A stretch of 11,827 nucleotides of DNA. Origin: Candidatus Dojkabacteria bacterium UBA5749. GTDB taxonomy: Bacteria > Patescibacteriota > Dojkabacteria > SC72. Position 1 is the stretch's first letter. Each line of letters starts with the position of its first letter. Positions 1-7,148 of the stretch are shown here, piece after piece. Where the stretch lies: the NCBI GenBank assembly GCA_002419125.1, contig DIFL01000022.1, forward strand, positions 1 to 11,827, written 5' to 3'. Under the pieces are notes generated by a model that was not told where the DNA came from, did no database searches, and worked only from the letters and a program-made list of their open reading frames with translations. The translations under genes and the position numbers were made by a program.

Positions 1-1262
1 TCCCAACAAGAGTCGGATGTCAAACGCCTTTTACAAACATAACAATGGATTTAACTCCTCATGGTACATTAGCGAAAGAAAATGTAATTATTGGTGGTGA
101 GCCTCAGAAAGAGAAATATGATGATTTCCAAGAGGAAATGGATATGATAAATAGAGCTTTTTGTGAAGTAATGATGGAGGGTGATGCACAGGGACGACTG
201 TTCTCATATCCAATTCCTACTTACAATTTAACAAAGGATTTTGATTGGAATAGTCCAAAACATACTCCTTTATGGGAGATGACTGCAAAATATGGTATCC
301 CATACTTTTCTAATTTCATAAATTCTGATATGAGCCCTGATGATGCTAGATCTATGTGTTGTAGACTTAGAATCGACAACAGAGAGTTAAGAAAGCGAGG
401 AGGGGGACTTTTTGGAGCTAATCCACTTACAGGAAGTATTGGAGTTGTTACTATAAATATGGCTAGAATTGGGTATTTAGCTAAAAATAAGAAAGATTTT
501 TACAAGAGATTAGATCGGTTAATGGATATAGCAAAAGAGAGTTTAATTATTAAAAGAAAATTGATTGAAACATATATGGATCGCGGTTTGTATCCCTACT
601 CTAAGTTCTATCTTAAAGATGTTAAGGAGAGGTTTGGTGAGTACTTTAAAAATCACTTTAATACCATTGGTATTTTAGGTTTAAGCGAATCTATGGTTAA
701 TTTCTTTGGGAAGGGAAATGATATTACATCTGCGAAGGGTAGAAAGTTTGGCTTAGAAATAATGGGACACATGAGAGAGAGATTAATGAATTATCAACTT
801 GAGACCAACCAACTCTTTAATCTTGAAGCAAGTCCTGGTGAAAGTACTACATACAGATTTGCTAAGGCAGATAAAAAGAAGTATGGAGATAAGATTATTG
901 CAGCCTCAGATTTAGGTAAGATTAAAAAGGGTGAACCATACTATACTAACTCCTCCCAACTCCCTGTAGGTTTTACAGATGATATCTTTGAAGCATTAGA
1001 CCTTCAAGATGAGTTCCAGTGTATGTATACAGGAGGTACAGTTCTTCATGTGTTTTTAGGAGAAAGAATGCCTTCTTCAGATAGTGTTAGTTCCTTTGTA
1101 AAAAAGGTGGCAGAGAATTACAAACTACCCTACTTTTCTATTACCCCAACCTTTAGTGTCTGCCCTATCCATGGATATATTTCGGGTGAGCATATATATT
1201 GTCCAAAGTGTGATGCAGAAAATGGATATATAGATGGTACACCTTTTAAAGAAAATATTTAA
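1..1262 (+). CDS. nrdD: Anaerobic (class III) ribonucleoside-triphosphate reductase, catalytic body, 5'-truncated by window edge and lacking the glycyl-radical loop
   Basis: This enzyme reduces ribonucleoside triphosphates to dNTPs in anaerobic cytoplasm using a protein glycyl radical. The frame is open to the left edge: the codons before the ATG at 45 read RVGCQTPFTNIT, a conserved NrdD stretch, so that ATG is internal. Counting from it, MCCRLRID (residues 104-111) holds the active-site cysteine region, followed by GGGLFGANPLTGSIGVVTIN-type core sequence (119-138). A C-terminal zinc site has the pattern C373-x2-H376-x9-C386-x2-C389, with His in place of one usual Cys. The protein ends 16 residues later at TAA (1260-1262), before the SRVxGY radical loop that normally closes NrdD. 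That loop follows in the same frame as a separate reading frame at 1281. The family assignment is secure. The missing C-terminal domain is seen directly; whether the stop is genuine cannot be decided from sequence alone. Confidence 0.95.
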   Translation, partial: PTRVGCQTPFTNITMDLTPHGTLAKENVIIGGEPQKEKYDDFQEEMDMINRAFCEVMMEGDAQGRLFSYPIPTYNLTKDFDWNSPKHTPLWEMTAKYGIPYFSNFINSDMSPDDARSMCCRLRIDNRELRKRGGGLFGANPLTGSIGVVTINMARIGYLAKNKKDFYKRLDRLMDIAKESLIIKRKLIETYMDRGLYPYSKFYLKDVKERFGEYFKNHFNTIGILGLSESMVNFFGKGNDITSAKGRKFGLEIMGHMRERLMNYQLETNQLFNLEASPGESTTYRFAKADKKKYGDKIIAASDLGKIKKGEPYYTNSSQLPVGFTDDIFEALDLQDEFQCMYTGGTVLHVFLGERMPSSDSVSSFVKKVAENYKLPYFSITPTFSVCPIHGYISGEHIYCPKCDAENGYIDGTPFKENI

Positions 1263-1280
1263 TTTTTTATATTTACTAAT

Positions 1281-1421
1281 ATGACTAAGAAAGAAAAACA
1301 GGTTACAAGACAAAGATGCGAGGTATATTCTAGGGTTGTGGGATATATTAGACCAATTACTCAATGGAATCCTGGCAAGCAAGCTGAGTATGAAGATAGA
1401 GTTACATTCCAAACTAAATGA
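1281..1421 (+). CDS. Separate 46-residue glycyl-radical domain of anaerobic ribonucleotide reductase
   Basis: This short frame encodes the piece missing from the preceding NrdD. It contains CEVYSRVVGYIRPITQWN, with Gly21 in SRVVGY as the expected radical site, then a GKQAEYEDRVTF tail typical of NrdD C-termini. It begins at an ATG 18 nt after the TAA of nrdD and lies in the same frame, so one stop codon, not an indel, separates the two. The six codons between them would read FFIFTN, a poor hydrophilic linker, which fits a real non-coding gap. No Shine-Dalgarno is visible, so reinitiation after nrdD is the likely way it is translated. The end is TGA, directly followed by in-frame TAA and TAG, and it overlaps the nrdG ATG by 4 nt. 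By analogy, the stand-alone glycyl-radical protein GrcA/YfiD replaces the radical domain of pyruvate formate-lyase. Alternatives are UAA readthrough, a pseudogene, or a sequencing error. Confidence 0.82.
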   Translation: MTKKEKQVTRQRCEVYSRVVGYIRPITQWNPGKQAEYEDRVTFQTK

Positions 1422-2110
1422 TAATAGCCGGATTCCAGAAATCTACTCTTCTAGACTATCCTGGTAAGGTAGCTTGTTTAATCTTTACATATGGTTGTAA
1501 TCTTAGATGTGAATATTGTCATAATCCAGAATTAGTAATCCAAAAATGTCTGAAGAAAAATATTGTTAGTGAAGAAACAATTTTTTCTTTTCTTAAAGAG
1601 CGTAAAGGTCTGCTAGATGCTGTTGTTATCACTGGAGGAGAGCCTACTATTCAGTCCGACCTAATTCCTTTTATTAAAAAAATCAAAAAATTAGGATATC
1701 TTGTTAAACTAGATACTAATGGAACTAATTCTAAAATAGTAAAAAAGATACTAGATTTAGAGATTGTTGATTATTGGGCAATGGACGTTAAGTATGCGCA
1801 AGAGGTATACAAACAAAACCTTCTTAATGCAATTCCATACTCAGAAATACAAAAAAATATAAAACTTATAAAAGAGAGGGCTAAAGATTATGAATTTAGA
1901 ACAACCTATGTTAAAGGTATTCATACATTAAAATCTGTTGAAGGTATAGGCAAACTTATTAAAGGCTCCAAAAGATACTATATTCAAAACTTTAGACCAG
2001 GAAAAACTATTAATCCACAACTTAACTTTTCTAATTCTTTTACAGAAAAAGAACTAGAAAAAATAAAGAAAGTTATGAGTAAATATGTTAAAAAAGTTGA
2101 GATTAGATAA
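1418..2110 (+). CDS. nrdG: Anaerobic ribonucleotide reductase activating protein (radical SAM)
   Basis: This is the radical S-adenosylmethionine activase that cleaves SAM and abstracts a hydrogen to create the glycyl radical on NrdD. The 230-residue protein has the N-terminal MIIAGFQKSTLLDYPGK signature, the CxxxCxxC cluster motif at Cys27, Cys31 and Cys34 (CNLRCEYC) for the 4Fe-4S cluster, and the GGEP SAM-binding motif at 73-76. These are typical of the NrdG/PflA-like glycyl-radical activases. It is somewhat longer than the roughly 150-residue E. coli NrdG and resembles the longer form common in anaerobes. The start ATG overlaps the stop of the small glycyl-radical frame (ATGA), and there is no Shine-Dalgarno, so translation is probably coupled. 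It would act on Gly21 of that small protein or of a fused product. It ends at TAA, abutting the convergent lexA stop with no spacer and no visible terminator. Confidence 0.93.
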   Translation: MIIAGFQKSTLLDYPGKVACLIFTYGCNLRCEYCHNPELVIQKCLKKNIVSEETIFSFLKERKGLLDAVVITGGEPTIQSDLIPFIKKIKKLGYLVKLDTNGTNSKIVKKILDLEIVDYWAMDVKYAQEVYKQNLLNAIPYSEIQKNIKLIKERAKDYEFRTTYVKGIHTLKSVEGIGKLIKGSKRYYIQNFRPGKTINPQLNFSNSFTEKELEKIKKVMSKYVKKVEIR

Positions 2111-2764
2111 CTAGTTTGCATTAGGATTGTCCAATACCATTACAACCTTACCATTAATCAATGTGTCGCTCTTACTATTTAAATAAATAGGCCTATGCAT
2201 TGGATTACTTGATTGAGGATAAAGAATAACCAAGTCCTTCTCTCTTTTTATATTTTTTACAGTGGCACATCCATCAACAATGGCAACTACTACATCACCA
2301 TCTTCATATTCTGAATCCTTTTGAACTATTAAATAATGGCCTTCTTGTAAATCTTTCCCATTAATACTTCTTAAATTCATAGAATCTCCTTTAACAATTA
2401 GTGCAAAAAGATTGTTTTCTTTACTATCAACAAGATTAGGATCAACTTGTAAGATACCAAGATTCTCTTCTTGTGCTATAACTAAAGGGGTCCCAGCATT
2501 TGCATACCCAAGAATTGGAATACCAACTAGATATTCATAAACGGGGTCCTCATTATCAACTACTTGGATACCTCTTGGCTCACTTGTTCTAATAATATAG
2601 CCTTTTTTTTCAAGTGCTTCTAAATGATTAACAACACCTCTTTTAGTTGTAATATCTAACATTTGTTGTAATTCCGTAAGGGAAGGTGCATAACCATTAT
2701 CTAGAAAGTAGTTTCGTATCGTGTTAAGTACTAATTTTTGTCTTTCTGTTAATTTCTCATCCAT
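2111..2764 (-). CDS. lexA: LexA-type SOS repressor with S24 self-cleavage domain
   Basis: This transcriptional repressor of the DNA-damage response self-cleaves when RecA is activated. Residues 1-70 form a winged helix-turn-helix (LTERQKLVLNTIRNYF, then APSLTELQQML). The linker leads to the cleavage site Ala90-Gly91 in GYANAGTP. The latent protease has Ser128 in VKGDSM and Lys170 in ATVKNIKR as the Ser/Lys dyad. At 217 residues it is slightly longer than E. coli LexA (202). The recognition-helix region (ITTKRGVVNHLEAL) differs from both E. coli and Bacillus forms, in line with an unusual operator: four GTATAC palindromes lie upstream of the gene. ATG at 2764 is chosen because MDEKLTERQ matches the usual LexA N-terminus. 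No Shine-Dalgarno precedes it. All residues needed for repression and autocleavage are present, so it looks functional. Confidence 0.95.
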   Translation of the reverse strand: MDEKLTERQKLVLNTIRNYFLDNGYAPSLTELQQMLDITTKRGVVNHLEALEKKGYIIRTSEPRGIQVVDNEDPVYEYLVGIPILGYANAGTPLVIAQEENLGILQVDPNLVDSKENNLFALIVKGDSMNLRSINGKDLQEGHYLIVQKDSEYEDGDVVVAIVDGCATVKNIKREKDLVILYPQSSNPMHRPIYLNSKSDTLINGKVVMVLDNPNAN

Positions 2765-2765
2765 A

Positions 2766-2837
2766 CTTAGTATACTTATTTTAATATCCTAGTATACCAC
2801 TTAAGGTATACCTTCCAACTACTTATAGTATACCATT
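2766..2837. promoter_or_regulatory. Array of four GTATAC palindromes, candidate LexA operators (SOS boxes)
   Basis: GTATAC occurs at 2770-2775, 2792-2797, 2806-2811 and 2828-2833. Flanks agree on TAGTATACCA or its complement, and the third copy is a perfect 12-bp palindrome, AAGGTATACCTT. Start-to-start spacings are 22, 14 and 22 bp, so the array is symmetric about 2801-2802. Copies 2 and 3 together also form an inverted repeat, GTATACC-6 bp-GGTATAC. Copy 2 overlaps the predicted lexA -10 box, copy 3 lies in its spacer, and copy 1 lies in the leader next to the start codon. Position beside lexA and autoregulation in known LexA systems make LexA the likely binder. That is inference; the motif matches neither the E. 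coli nor the Bacillus SOS box. Confidence 0.65.
2791..2818 (-). promoter_or_regulatory. Predicted lexA promoter
   Basis: On the minus strand TTGGAA (2818-2813) and TATACT (2796-2791) are separated by 16 bp, and TGG just before the -10 gives an extended -10 (TGGTATACT). Transcription would begin near 2784, leaving a leader of about 20 nt. The -10 and spacer are covered by two GTATAC palindromes, as expected for an autorepressed gene. Confidence 0.5.
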
Positions 2838-2865
2838 GTATATATGAAAGAAATTTATATATACT
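2836..2865 (+). promoter_or_regulatory. Predicted promoter of the small DUF4870-like membrane protein gene
   Basis: TTGTAT (2836-2841) and TATACT (2860-2865) are 18 bp apart, giving a start near 2872 and a short AT-only leader before the ATG at 2892. The fourth GTATAC palindrome (2828-2833) lies immediately upstream of the -35, so LexA could influence this gene too. The region is so AT-rich that a chance match is possible. Confidence 0.35.
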
Positions 2866-2891
2866 AAAGTATTAAATTAATATTTTAATAT

Positions 2892-3245
2892 ATGGCAGAA
2901 ATTAATAAAACTGCAAACAAGGTTTATACCCTTGAAGAGATAAAGTTTAACAAAGATAATTTGGCTATGAGTGTTGCTGCCTGTATTCCTTTTGTGGGTC
3001 TAATTCTAATGTTTGTAGAAAAGAAAGATCTTTTTGTAAGATATCATGCCACTCAATTTGGATTCTTTGTTATTGTATATCTCGTATATCTTTTACCAGG
3101 AATTGGTTTGTTTCTTGGTGGTACACTTAGTCTTCTAACTACTATTCTATTTATCATTGGTATTTTTAAAACTTCACAAGGTAACAGATTTGATATTCCA
3201 TACATATCTGACTACGCTTTACAGGTAATGGGAATGATTGGGTAA
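2892..3245 (+). CDS. Small multi-pass membrane protein, DUF4870/Tic20-like
   Basis: This 117-residue integral membrane protein has no assigned biochemical role. After a polar N-terminus it has hydrophobic segments at about 24-42, 55-70 and 72-93. The first is followed by the signature FVEKKDLFVRYHATQ (41-55), and the end reads FDIPYISDYALQVMG. A charged 'FVRFHA.Q' loop between helices and a closing 'iP.i.dyA' are the hallmarks of the DUF4870/Tic20-like family. It is a single-gene unit, divergent from lexA across the operator region and closed by the terminator at 3272-3297. No Shine-Dalgarno precedes the ATG, and the preceding bases are only A and T. Its link to DNA damage is purely positional. 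The assignment rests on motif recognition and has not been tested by search. Confidence 0.75.
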   Translation: MAEINKTANKVYTLEEIKFNKDNLAMSVAACIPFVGLILMFVEKKDLFVRYHATQFGFFVIVYLVYLLPGIGLFLGGTLSLLTTILFIIGIFKTSQGNRFDIPYISDYALQVMGMIG

Positions 3246-3271
3246 TTTCAATTACATACATATGTAGAAAT

Positions 3272-3297
3272 AAAAAGGGGGCTATTAACCCCCTTTT
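3272..3297. terminator. Bidirectional intrinsic terminator
   Basis: AAAAGGGGG (3273-3281) pairs with CCCCCTTTT (3289-3297) around a 7-nt loop, a 9-bp stem with five G-C pairs. The T run ends the plus-strand membrane protein gene. On the minus strand the stem is followed by TTTTTA, ending the large surface protein gene, whose stop codon begins one base beyond the stem. Confidence 0.9.
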
Positions 3298-3298
3298 G

Positions 3299-6200
3299 TT
3301 ATTCTGCTAACTTAGGTTGCCAATTTCCAACTCCATTTTGTACTCTAACAAAGTAAGAGTTTAATGTATTGATTGGGAAATCAAATCCATATTCCATATT
3401 AACACCACTTTCATTTTCTAATACAAACCCTTCGTACCCTTGTACATCTTTATCCCAACCATTTACTATATCTACAGTAAAATCAATCTTATCATATGCA
3501 TTTATATCTTGTAGTAAGGATTTAGCTGTATATACTTTAGCTTTAGAACCGTATATCCCTACTAGATTCCAACCTGGGAAGAATGTAACTGGTGCTTGGT
3601 CTGAATCAGTTTCAAATTTAACAGGTTGGCCTTGAAGAATAATAGAGACATCTTCTTTAGCTTTGATAACATATCCTTGTCCTGGAAGAAGTTGAAAATC
3701 ATTACCATCAAACACCACATTATTTTGCCCAACTATTTTCCAAGAAGAATCAAATTTAGCAATCGAATAAATTTTATTTCCGTAAATTTCATTTAACTTT
3801 TTAAGTAAACTTGCTGCAGTTCTATATTCTGGATCCTTAATTAAGAAAGGTATAGATATAAAGTTGAAACCTGATGTGAGTTTATATTCATAATTTTGAA
3901 CAATAGGCGTAATTTCAACAGAAGAAGCTAATGTACTTACATTAATATCACCATCATCAAAAGCTCCGTTGTTATTGTTATCAATGAAAATCATATAGGT
4001 CTCTGATTGATTTGGAGTTAGTGTTTGATTAATATTGAAAAAATAGTAAGTCCCGTTATATTCAAAATTATAAGAGCCATCACTAATTTCTGTAAACATT
4101 CCAGTTGTAGAATCAATAATATATTCTCCAAGAATTGATTCGTCTTCATTACTTGCTGAAACTAATTTAATTGAATCGTTAATTGTTTCCGTTAAATTAT
4201 TATTTAACTTGTTCTCTTTTAACATTGCCTTTTTGGGACCGCTACAATACCAATATTTAGTAATAATTCTTTCACCTGGGACATCAGTTATAACTTCCTC
4301 TTCAGAACATGTCGTTCCATCTCTATCACAAATCATTTGATTATCTTCAATTATTGAACATCCGTAATCACCTCCTACATCTCTACACCACTCTCCACTA
4401 CTAATAGAATCACCAGCATCTTTTCCATCAATGCAATAACATCTTTCAGAAATCCCCATATTTTCTTGGGTATTTACTGGAATATAATCACACTTTTCGC
4501 CAGAATGAATAGGCTTTAATTCTACTGCAACAATGGGATTGGTAACTTGATTAGGCAAATTATTTACCGGAACCCAGAAACTAAAAGCGGGTACAGGTGA
4601 TTGCTGACATTTATATGTAATATCATCACTAGTGTTATAACAAAAAGATCCACTAAAATTACAAACAGTATCACTACCTATTACGAGCTCTTTACAGGCC
4701 TTAGAGTCTAGAGTTAGATTAGATAATTCCTTCCATTCCCCATTTTGACATGCATATGTATTATAAAGATCAGCTTTGTATAGCTTTGTACCAATTCCAG
4801 ATTCCCAACATTTTGTTTCTCCCTCAGTTAATGGCTCTTGAATTGGTAAGACAGGAGTGTTATAAGGCGAATATATATCGATACATTTTTTTGTTTCTGG
4901 ATCAAATATATAGTTTTTTGAGCAGTCTCTTGGAGCAGGACAGTAATTTGATGAAAGACATTTAGAAGAAGGAGAACATTTCCCAGAAAAATCCCATTCA
5001 TATATCTGATTATCAATAACTTTATTACAATAATCACCTACATACACAATTTGACCTACACCATTGCAGACCCTCAATCTGTTATTTATGGGACTACTAA
5101 AATCTCCCTCATTACAACTAGCTGAAGGAGGAACAATAGGTTCAACTATTTCCTGCACATTTGCAGAACAACTTATTGATTCATTGCCAGATTTGCATGT
5201 CCAATTAAATTTGTTATTACTTGTACTTAAATATACTGTTGACGGGGAAGGGGTTCCAGTTGAACAGAGATTTGAGGTTAATCCAGTTCCCTCATCAAAA
5301 CTTTTCCCATTGTTATAACCACAGGAGGGCGAAGGAGTACAATTTGTTTCTTCTGCATCTGTTAACTTAAGACCATATCCCCCATAGCTATTAATTACTG
5401 TCCACTCACATTTTTTACATTTGTTAAGAGAATCGTATCCAAATGTCCCGACTTTAATTGATGTGTTCTGACATTTTAAATCTTCTTGAGGGGGTTCTTT
5501 TCTACAATCTAATCCTGGAATTCCTGTATTATCACAAAAGCTTTGAGCACATTTTACATAATGGGGGTCTCCTCCTGAATCACAAGAGTCTACAAAGTAA
5601 CAAGGAGCAGTACAACTAAACGACAAATAATAAATACAACTTGATTTGGTGGCATAGGGAGCAATTATTCGGTTTTTACATGTGGTAGGTACAGGTGCGT
5701 CCGCTTTTGGCTTAAAGCATGTTGAGCCTTCAATTTTATCTCCGCAAACTTCTTCATCACAGGTTGGAATACAAGATGATTTTATTGTTGTACATTCCTT
5801 CCCCTCTGGACATTTCCAGTCGAAACCATTAGGGCAGGTTGGAGTACAGGTGCAAGGAGTACAATCTTCAATTTCGCTAACTTCTTTATAACAAGTTGGT
5901 CCAGATTCTGTCCCACAGTAATCACCAGTATCACTGTCATATTTGGTGCAAACAGAATTTCTAGTAGTACAATTCCAACCTGGATCACAGTTAAAATCAT
6001 ATCCTGTTGGACACTCATGTGGATTATCACATTCACAGGTTCGACCCAAAGCCATCATAGCTCCTTTTACATCTTGAGAACTACTTGATTCAATTTTAAC
6101 AACAGCTTCTTCCACAGTATTATCATCAACTCCATTAGCCATATTAATCACAGTATCTGATGCAGGTGCAATGGTGTATCCATTTTGGAACTTTTCCCAT

Positions 6201-7039
6201 CTTCCTCGTGGTCCAAGGTCTAAGAAAATTTTAAGTTTAATGTTATTTGAGTCCAGACCATAAGTGTCGTAGAAATTGTTTCCTTCTTCATCGGTAGCTA
6301 AGGAAATATCAACATACCAATTACCCGAATCATTAAGGGAAGATGAAAATATATTACTACTTTTTTCGGAGATAGGATCAAAAAAATTAATATATACAAT
6401 TCCATCCTTAATAGGTAAAAGCTCAGAATAAAGGATATCTTGAATATTCTGAGCATCCATAACCGAGCCATAAGCAGGAACGGGTGCTTTTATCTGCTCA
6501 GATATAGAAGATGTCTTAATTGAATTTATTCCGAAATTGTCTATTGCGGCTCGAAATACAAGAGAATCACCAATCATGAATGAATAATCAACATTTGGTT
6601 TTAACTTATTTACTTGTACATGATGTGTGTAATACTTTCCCTTGTCAGAAATCATTAATTCTGTATTTATATCCTCAGAATTAATTGTTAATGACTTACT
6701 TTCAGAAATATTAGAAGAAGTTTGTTTAACTGCCTTTAATTCAGCATTTGTAACATCCCTACTATCAAAGAACTTCTCTTTAAAGAAACAAAACAATCTA
6801 ATTGGTAAAGCAGGATCTCCTTCAAAAGGAATTACTGTTGCAGATATAGGACTTTTAGTATTCCAACTCACTGTAACAGAACTAGATGTAATATTTGAAA
6901 AATGTACATCTCTTGGTGTTATCCTAATATATTCAAATATTAATAAAGCTAAAACAAAAAAAAGAAGGATAAAAATTGAAATTTTTAATACCTTCTTTAA
7001 TCTATACTTACTCTTAACTACTTCACTAATATCCATCAT
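3299..7039 (-). CDS. Large membrane-anchored, cysteine-rich surface protein with FN3-like head and paired C-terminal GWN modules
   Basis: This 1246-residue protein is predicted to be anchored in the membrane by its N-terminus (basic KSKYRLKKVLK, then a helix at about 19-38) with everything else outside. An FN3-like domain follows at about 42-165 (SNITSSSVTVSWNT). Next comes a carboxypeptidase-regulatory-like domain at about 185-290 (APVPAYGSV, DSGNWYVDIS). From 335 to 932 there are about 56 cysteines, including a duplicated 43-residue module (343-385 and 402-443) and a CGYNNG...LCSTGT...FNWTC...ISCSA module (573-627). FIDNNNNGAFDDGD (1018-1031) resembles a calcium-binding loop. The C-terminus has two related modules starting SGFNFISIP (1056) and PGWNLVGI (1155), the first with LPGQGYVIK. 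No catalytic motif was found, so adhesion or a structural surface role is inferred. Two adjacent ATGs are possible starts. It shares both ends with the surface protein at the right edge. Confidence 0.85.
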   Translation of the reverse strand: MMDISEVVKSKYRLKKVLKISIFILLFFVLALLIFEYIRITPRDVHFSNITSSSVTVSWNTKSPISATVIPFEGDPALPIRLFCFFKEKFFDSRDVTNAELKAVKQTSSNISESKSLTINSEDINTELMISDKGKYYTHHVQVNKLKPNVDYSFMIGDSLVFRAAIDNFGINSIKTSSISEQIKAPVPAYGSVMDAQNIQDILYSELLPIKDGIVYINFFDPISEKSSNIFSSSLNDSGNWYVDISLATDEEGNNFYDTYGLDSNNIKLKIFLDLGPRGRWEKFQNGYTIAPASDTVINMANGVDDNTVEEAVVKIESSSSQDVKGAMMALGRTCECDNPHECPTGYDFNCDPGWNCTTRNSVCTKYDSDTGDYCGTESGPTCYKEVSEIEDCTPCTCTPTCPNGFDWKCPEGKECTTIKSSCIPTCDEEVCGDKIEGSTCFKPKADAPVPTTCKNRIIAPYATKSSCIYYLSFSCTAPCYFVDSCDSGGDPHYVKCAQSFCDNTGIPGLDCRKEPPQEDLKCQNTSIKVGTFGYDSLNKCKKCEWTVINSYGGYGLKLTDAEETNCTPSPSCGYNNGKSFDEGTGLTSNLCSTGTPSPSTVYLSTSNNKFNWTCKSGNESISCSANVQEIVEPIVPPSASCNEGDFSSPINNRLRVCNGVGQIVYVGDYCNKVIDNQIYEWDFSGKCSPSSKCLSSNYCPAPRDCSKNYIFDPETKKCIDIYSPYNTPVLPIQEPLTEGETKCWESGIGTKLYKADLYNTYACQNGEWKELSNLTLDSKACKELVIGSDTVCNFSGSFCYNTSDDITYKCQQSPVPAFSFWVPVNNLPNQVTNPIVAVELKPIHSGEKCDYIPVNTQENMGISERCYCIDGKDAGDSISSGEWCRDVGGDYGCSIIEDNQMICDRDGTTCSEEEVITDVPGERIITKYWYCSGPKKAMLKENKLNNNLTETINDSIKLVSASNEDESILGEYIIDSTTGMFTEISDGSYNFEYNGTYYFFNINQTLTPNQSETYMIFIDNNNNGAFDDGDINVSTLASSVEITPIVQNYEYKLTSGFNFISIPFLIKDPEYRTAASLLKKLNEIYGNKIYSIAKFDSSWKIVGQNNVVFDGNDFQLLPGQGYVIKAKEDVSIILQGQPVKFETDSDQAPVTFFPGWNLVGIYGSKAKVYTAKSLLQDINAYDKIDFTVDIVNGWDKDVQGYEGFVLENESGVNMEYGFDFPINTLNSYFVRVQNGVGNWQPKLAE
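5711..6013 (-). repeat. Duplicated cysteine module inside the large surface protein
   Basis: Residues 343-385 and 402-443 of the 1246-residue protein align without large gaps. The first reads CPTGYDFNCDPGWNCTT and the second CPNGFDWKCPEGKECTT; both then have a Cys five to seven residues on and end in a CG...TCYK or CG...TCFK segment. Cysteine spacing is kept while most other residues differ, so this is an old tandem duplication of a disulfide-bonded unit and not a recent DNA repeat. Confidence 0.75.
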
Positions 7040-7042
7040 TGA

Positions 7043-7079
7043 ATATACTATTAAATTATATCTATCTATATACTATTAA
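7043..7079. repeat. 12-bp direct repeat in the divergent promoter region
   Basis: ATATACTATTAA occurs at 7043-7054 and again, exactly, at 7068-7079, 25 bp apart. On the minus strand the second copy contains the predicted -10 (TAGTAT) of the 1246-residue surface protein gene, and the first copy falls in its leader. It could be a pair of regulator sites. The shared core ATAGTATA resembles part of the lexA-region palindromes, but the outer C is missing. Confidence 0.45.
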
Positions 7080-7098
7080 TACTTAATGTCTTTGTCAA
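7070..7098 (-). promoter_or_regulatory. Predicted promoter of the large cysteine-rich surface protein gene
   Basis: On the minus strand a perfect TTGACA (7098-7093) is followed after 17 bp by TAGTAT (7075-7070), placing the start near 7063 and leaving about 24 nt before the ATG at 7039. A perfect TATAAT also exists closer in (7060-7055) but has no -35 at the proper distance. Confidence 0.5.
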
Positions 7099-7148
7099 AT
7101 TAAAAAATATTTAGTTTAATTGACTTTTAATACGAAATATACCAAAAT
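7092..7148 (+). promoter_or_regulatory. Candidate promoter(s) for the two exported protein genes
   Basis: Two weak options exist before the ATG at 7155. TTGTCA (7092-7097) with TTTAAT (7115-7120) has a 17-bp spacer and shares its -35 with the opposing promoter. TTGACT (7120-7125) with CAAAAT (7143-7148), also 17 bp apart, would start at the ATG itself and give a leaderless message. Sequence alone does not decide between them. Confidence 0.3.

Noticed and set aside
1022..1030. Additional LexA site (GTATAC) inside nrdD
   Set aside because: It is a single hexamer in coding sequence without palindromic flanks. Similar isolated hexamers in nrdG and in the right-edge gene are also expected by chance in AT-rich DNA.
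1255..1285. Frameshift or sequencing indel in the T run between nrdD and the glycyl-radical frame
   Set aside because: Both pieces are in the same frame, so an indel is not needed. Only a substitution error at the TAA could join them, and the intervening FFIFTN codons argue against a simple fusion.
1125..1412. A 95-codon minus-strand frame across the nrdD/glycyl-radical junction
   Set aside because: It is antisense to two recognisable conserved protein segments, so it is a shadow frame.
1419..1421. Recoded genetic code (UGA read as glycine, as in Gracilibacteria/Absconditabacteria)
   Set aside because: The long genes contain no in-frame TGA although they are glycine-rich. The one TGA is followed at once by TAA and TAG.
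5064..6036. Several 69-84 codon frames overlapping the Cys-rich gene on both strands
   Set aside because: They are antisense or out-of-frame shadows of the 1246-residue gene, with no start signals and low-complexity products.
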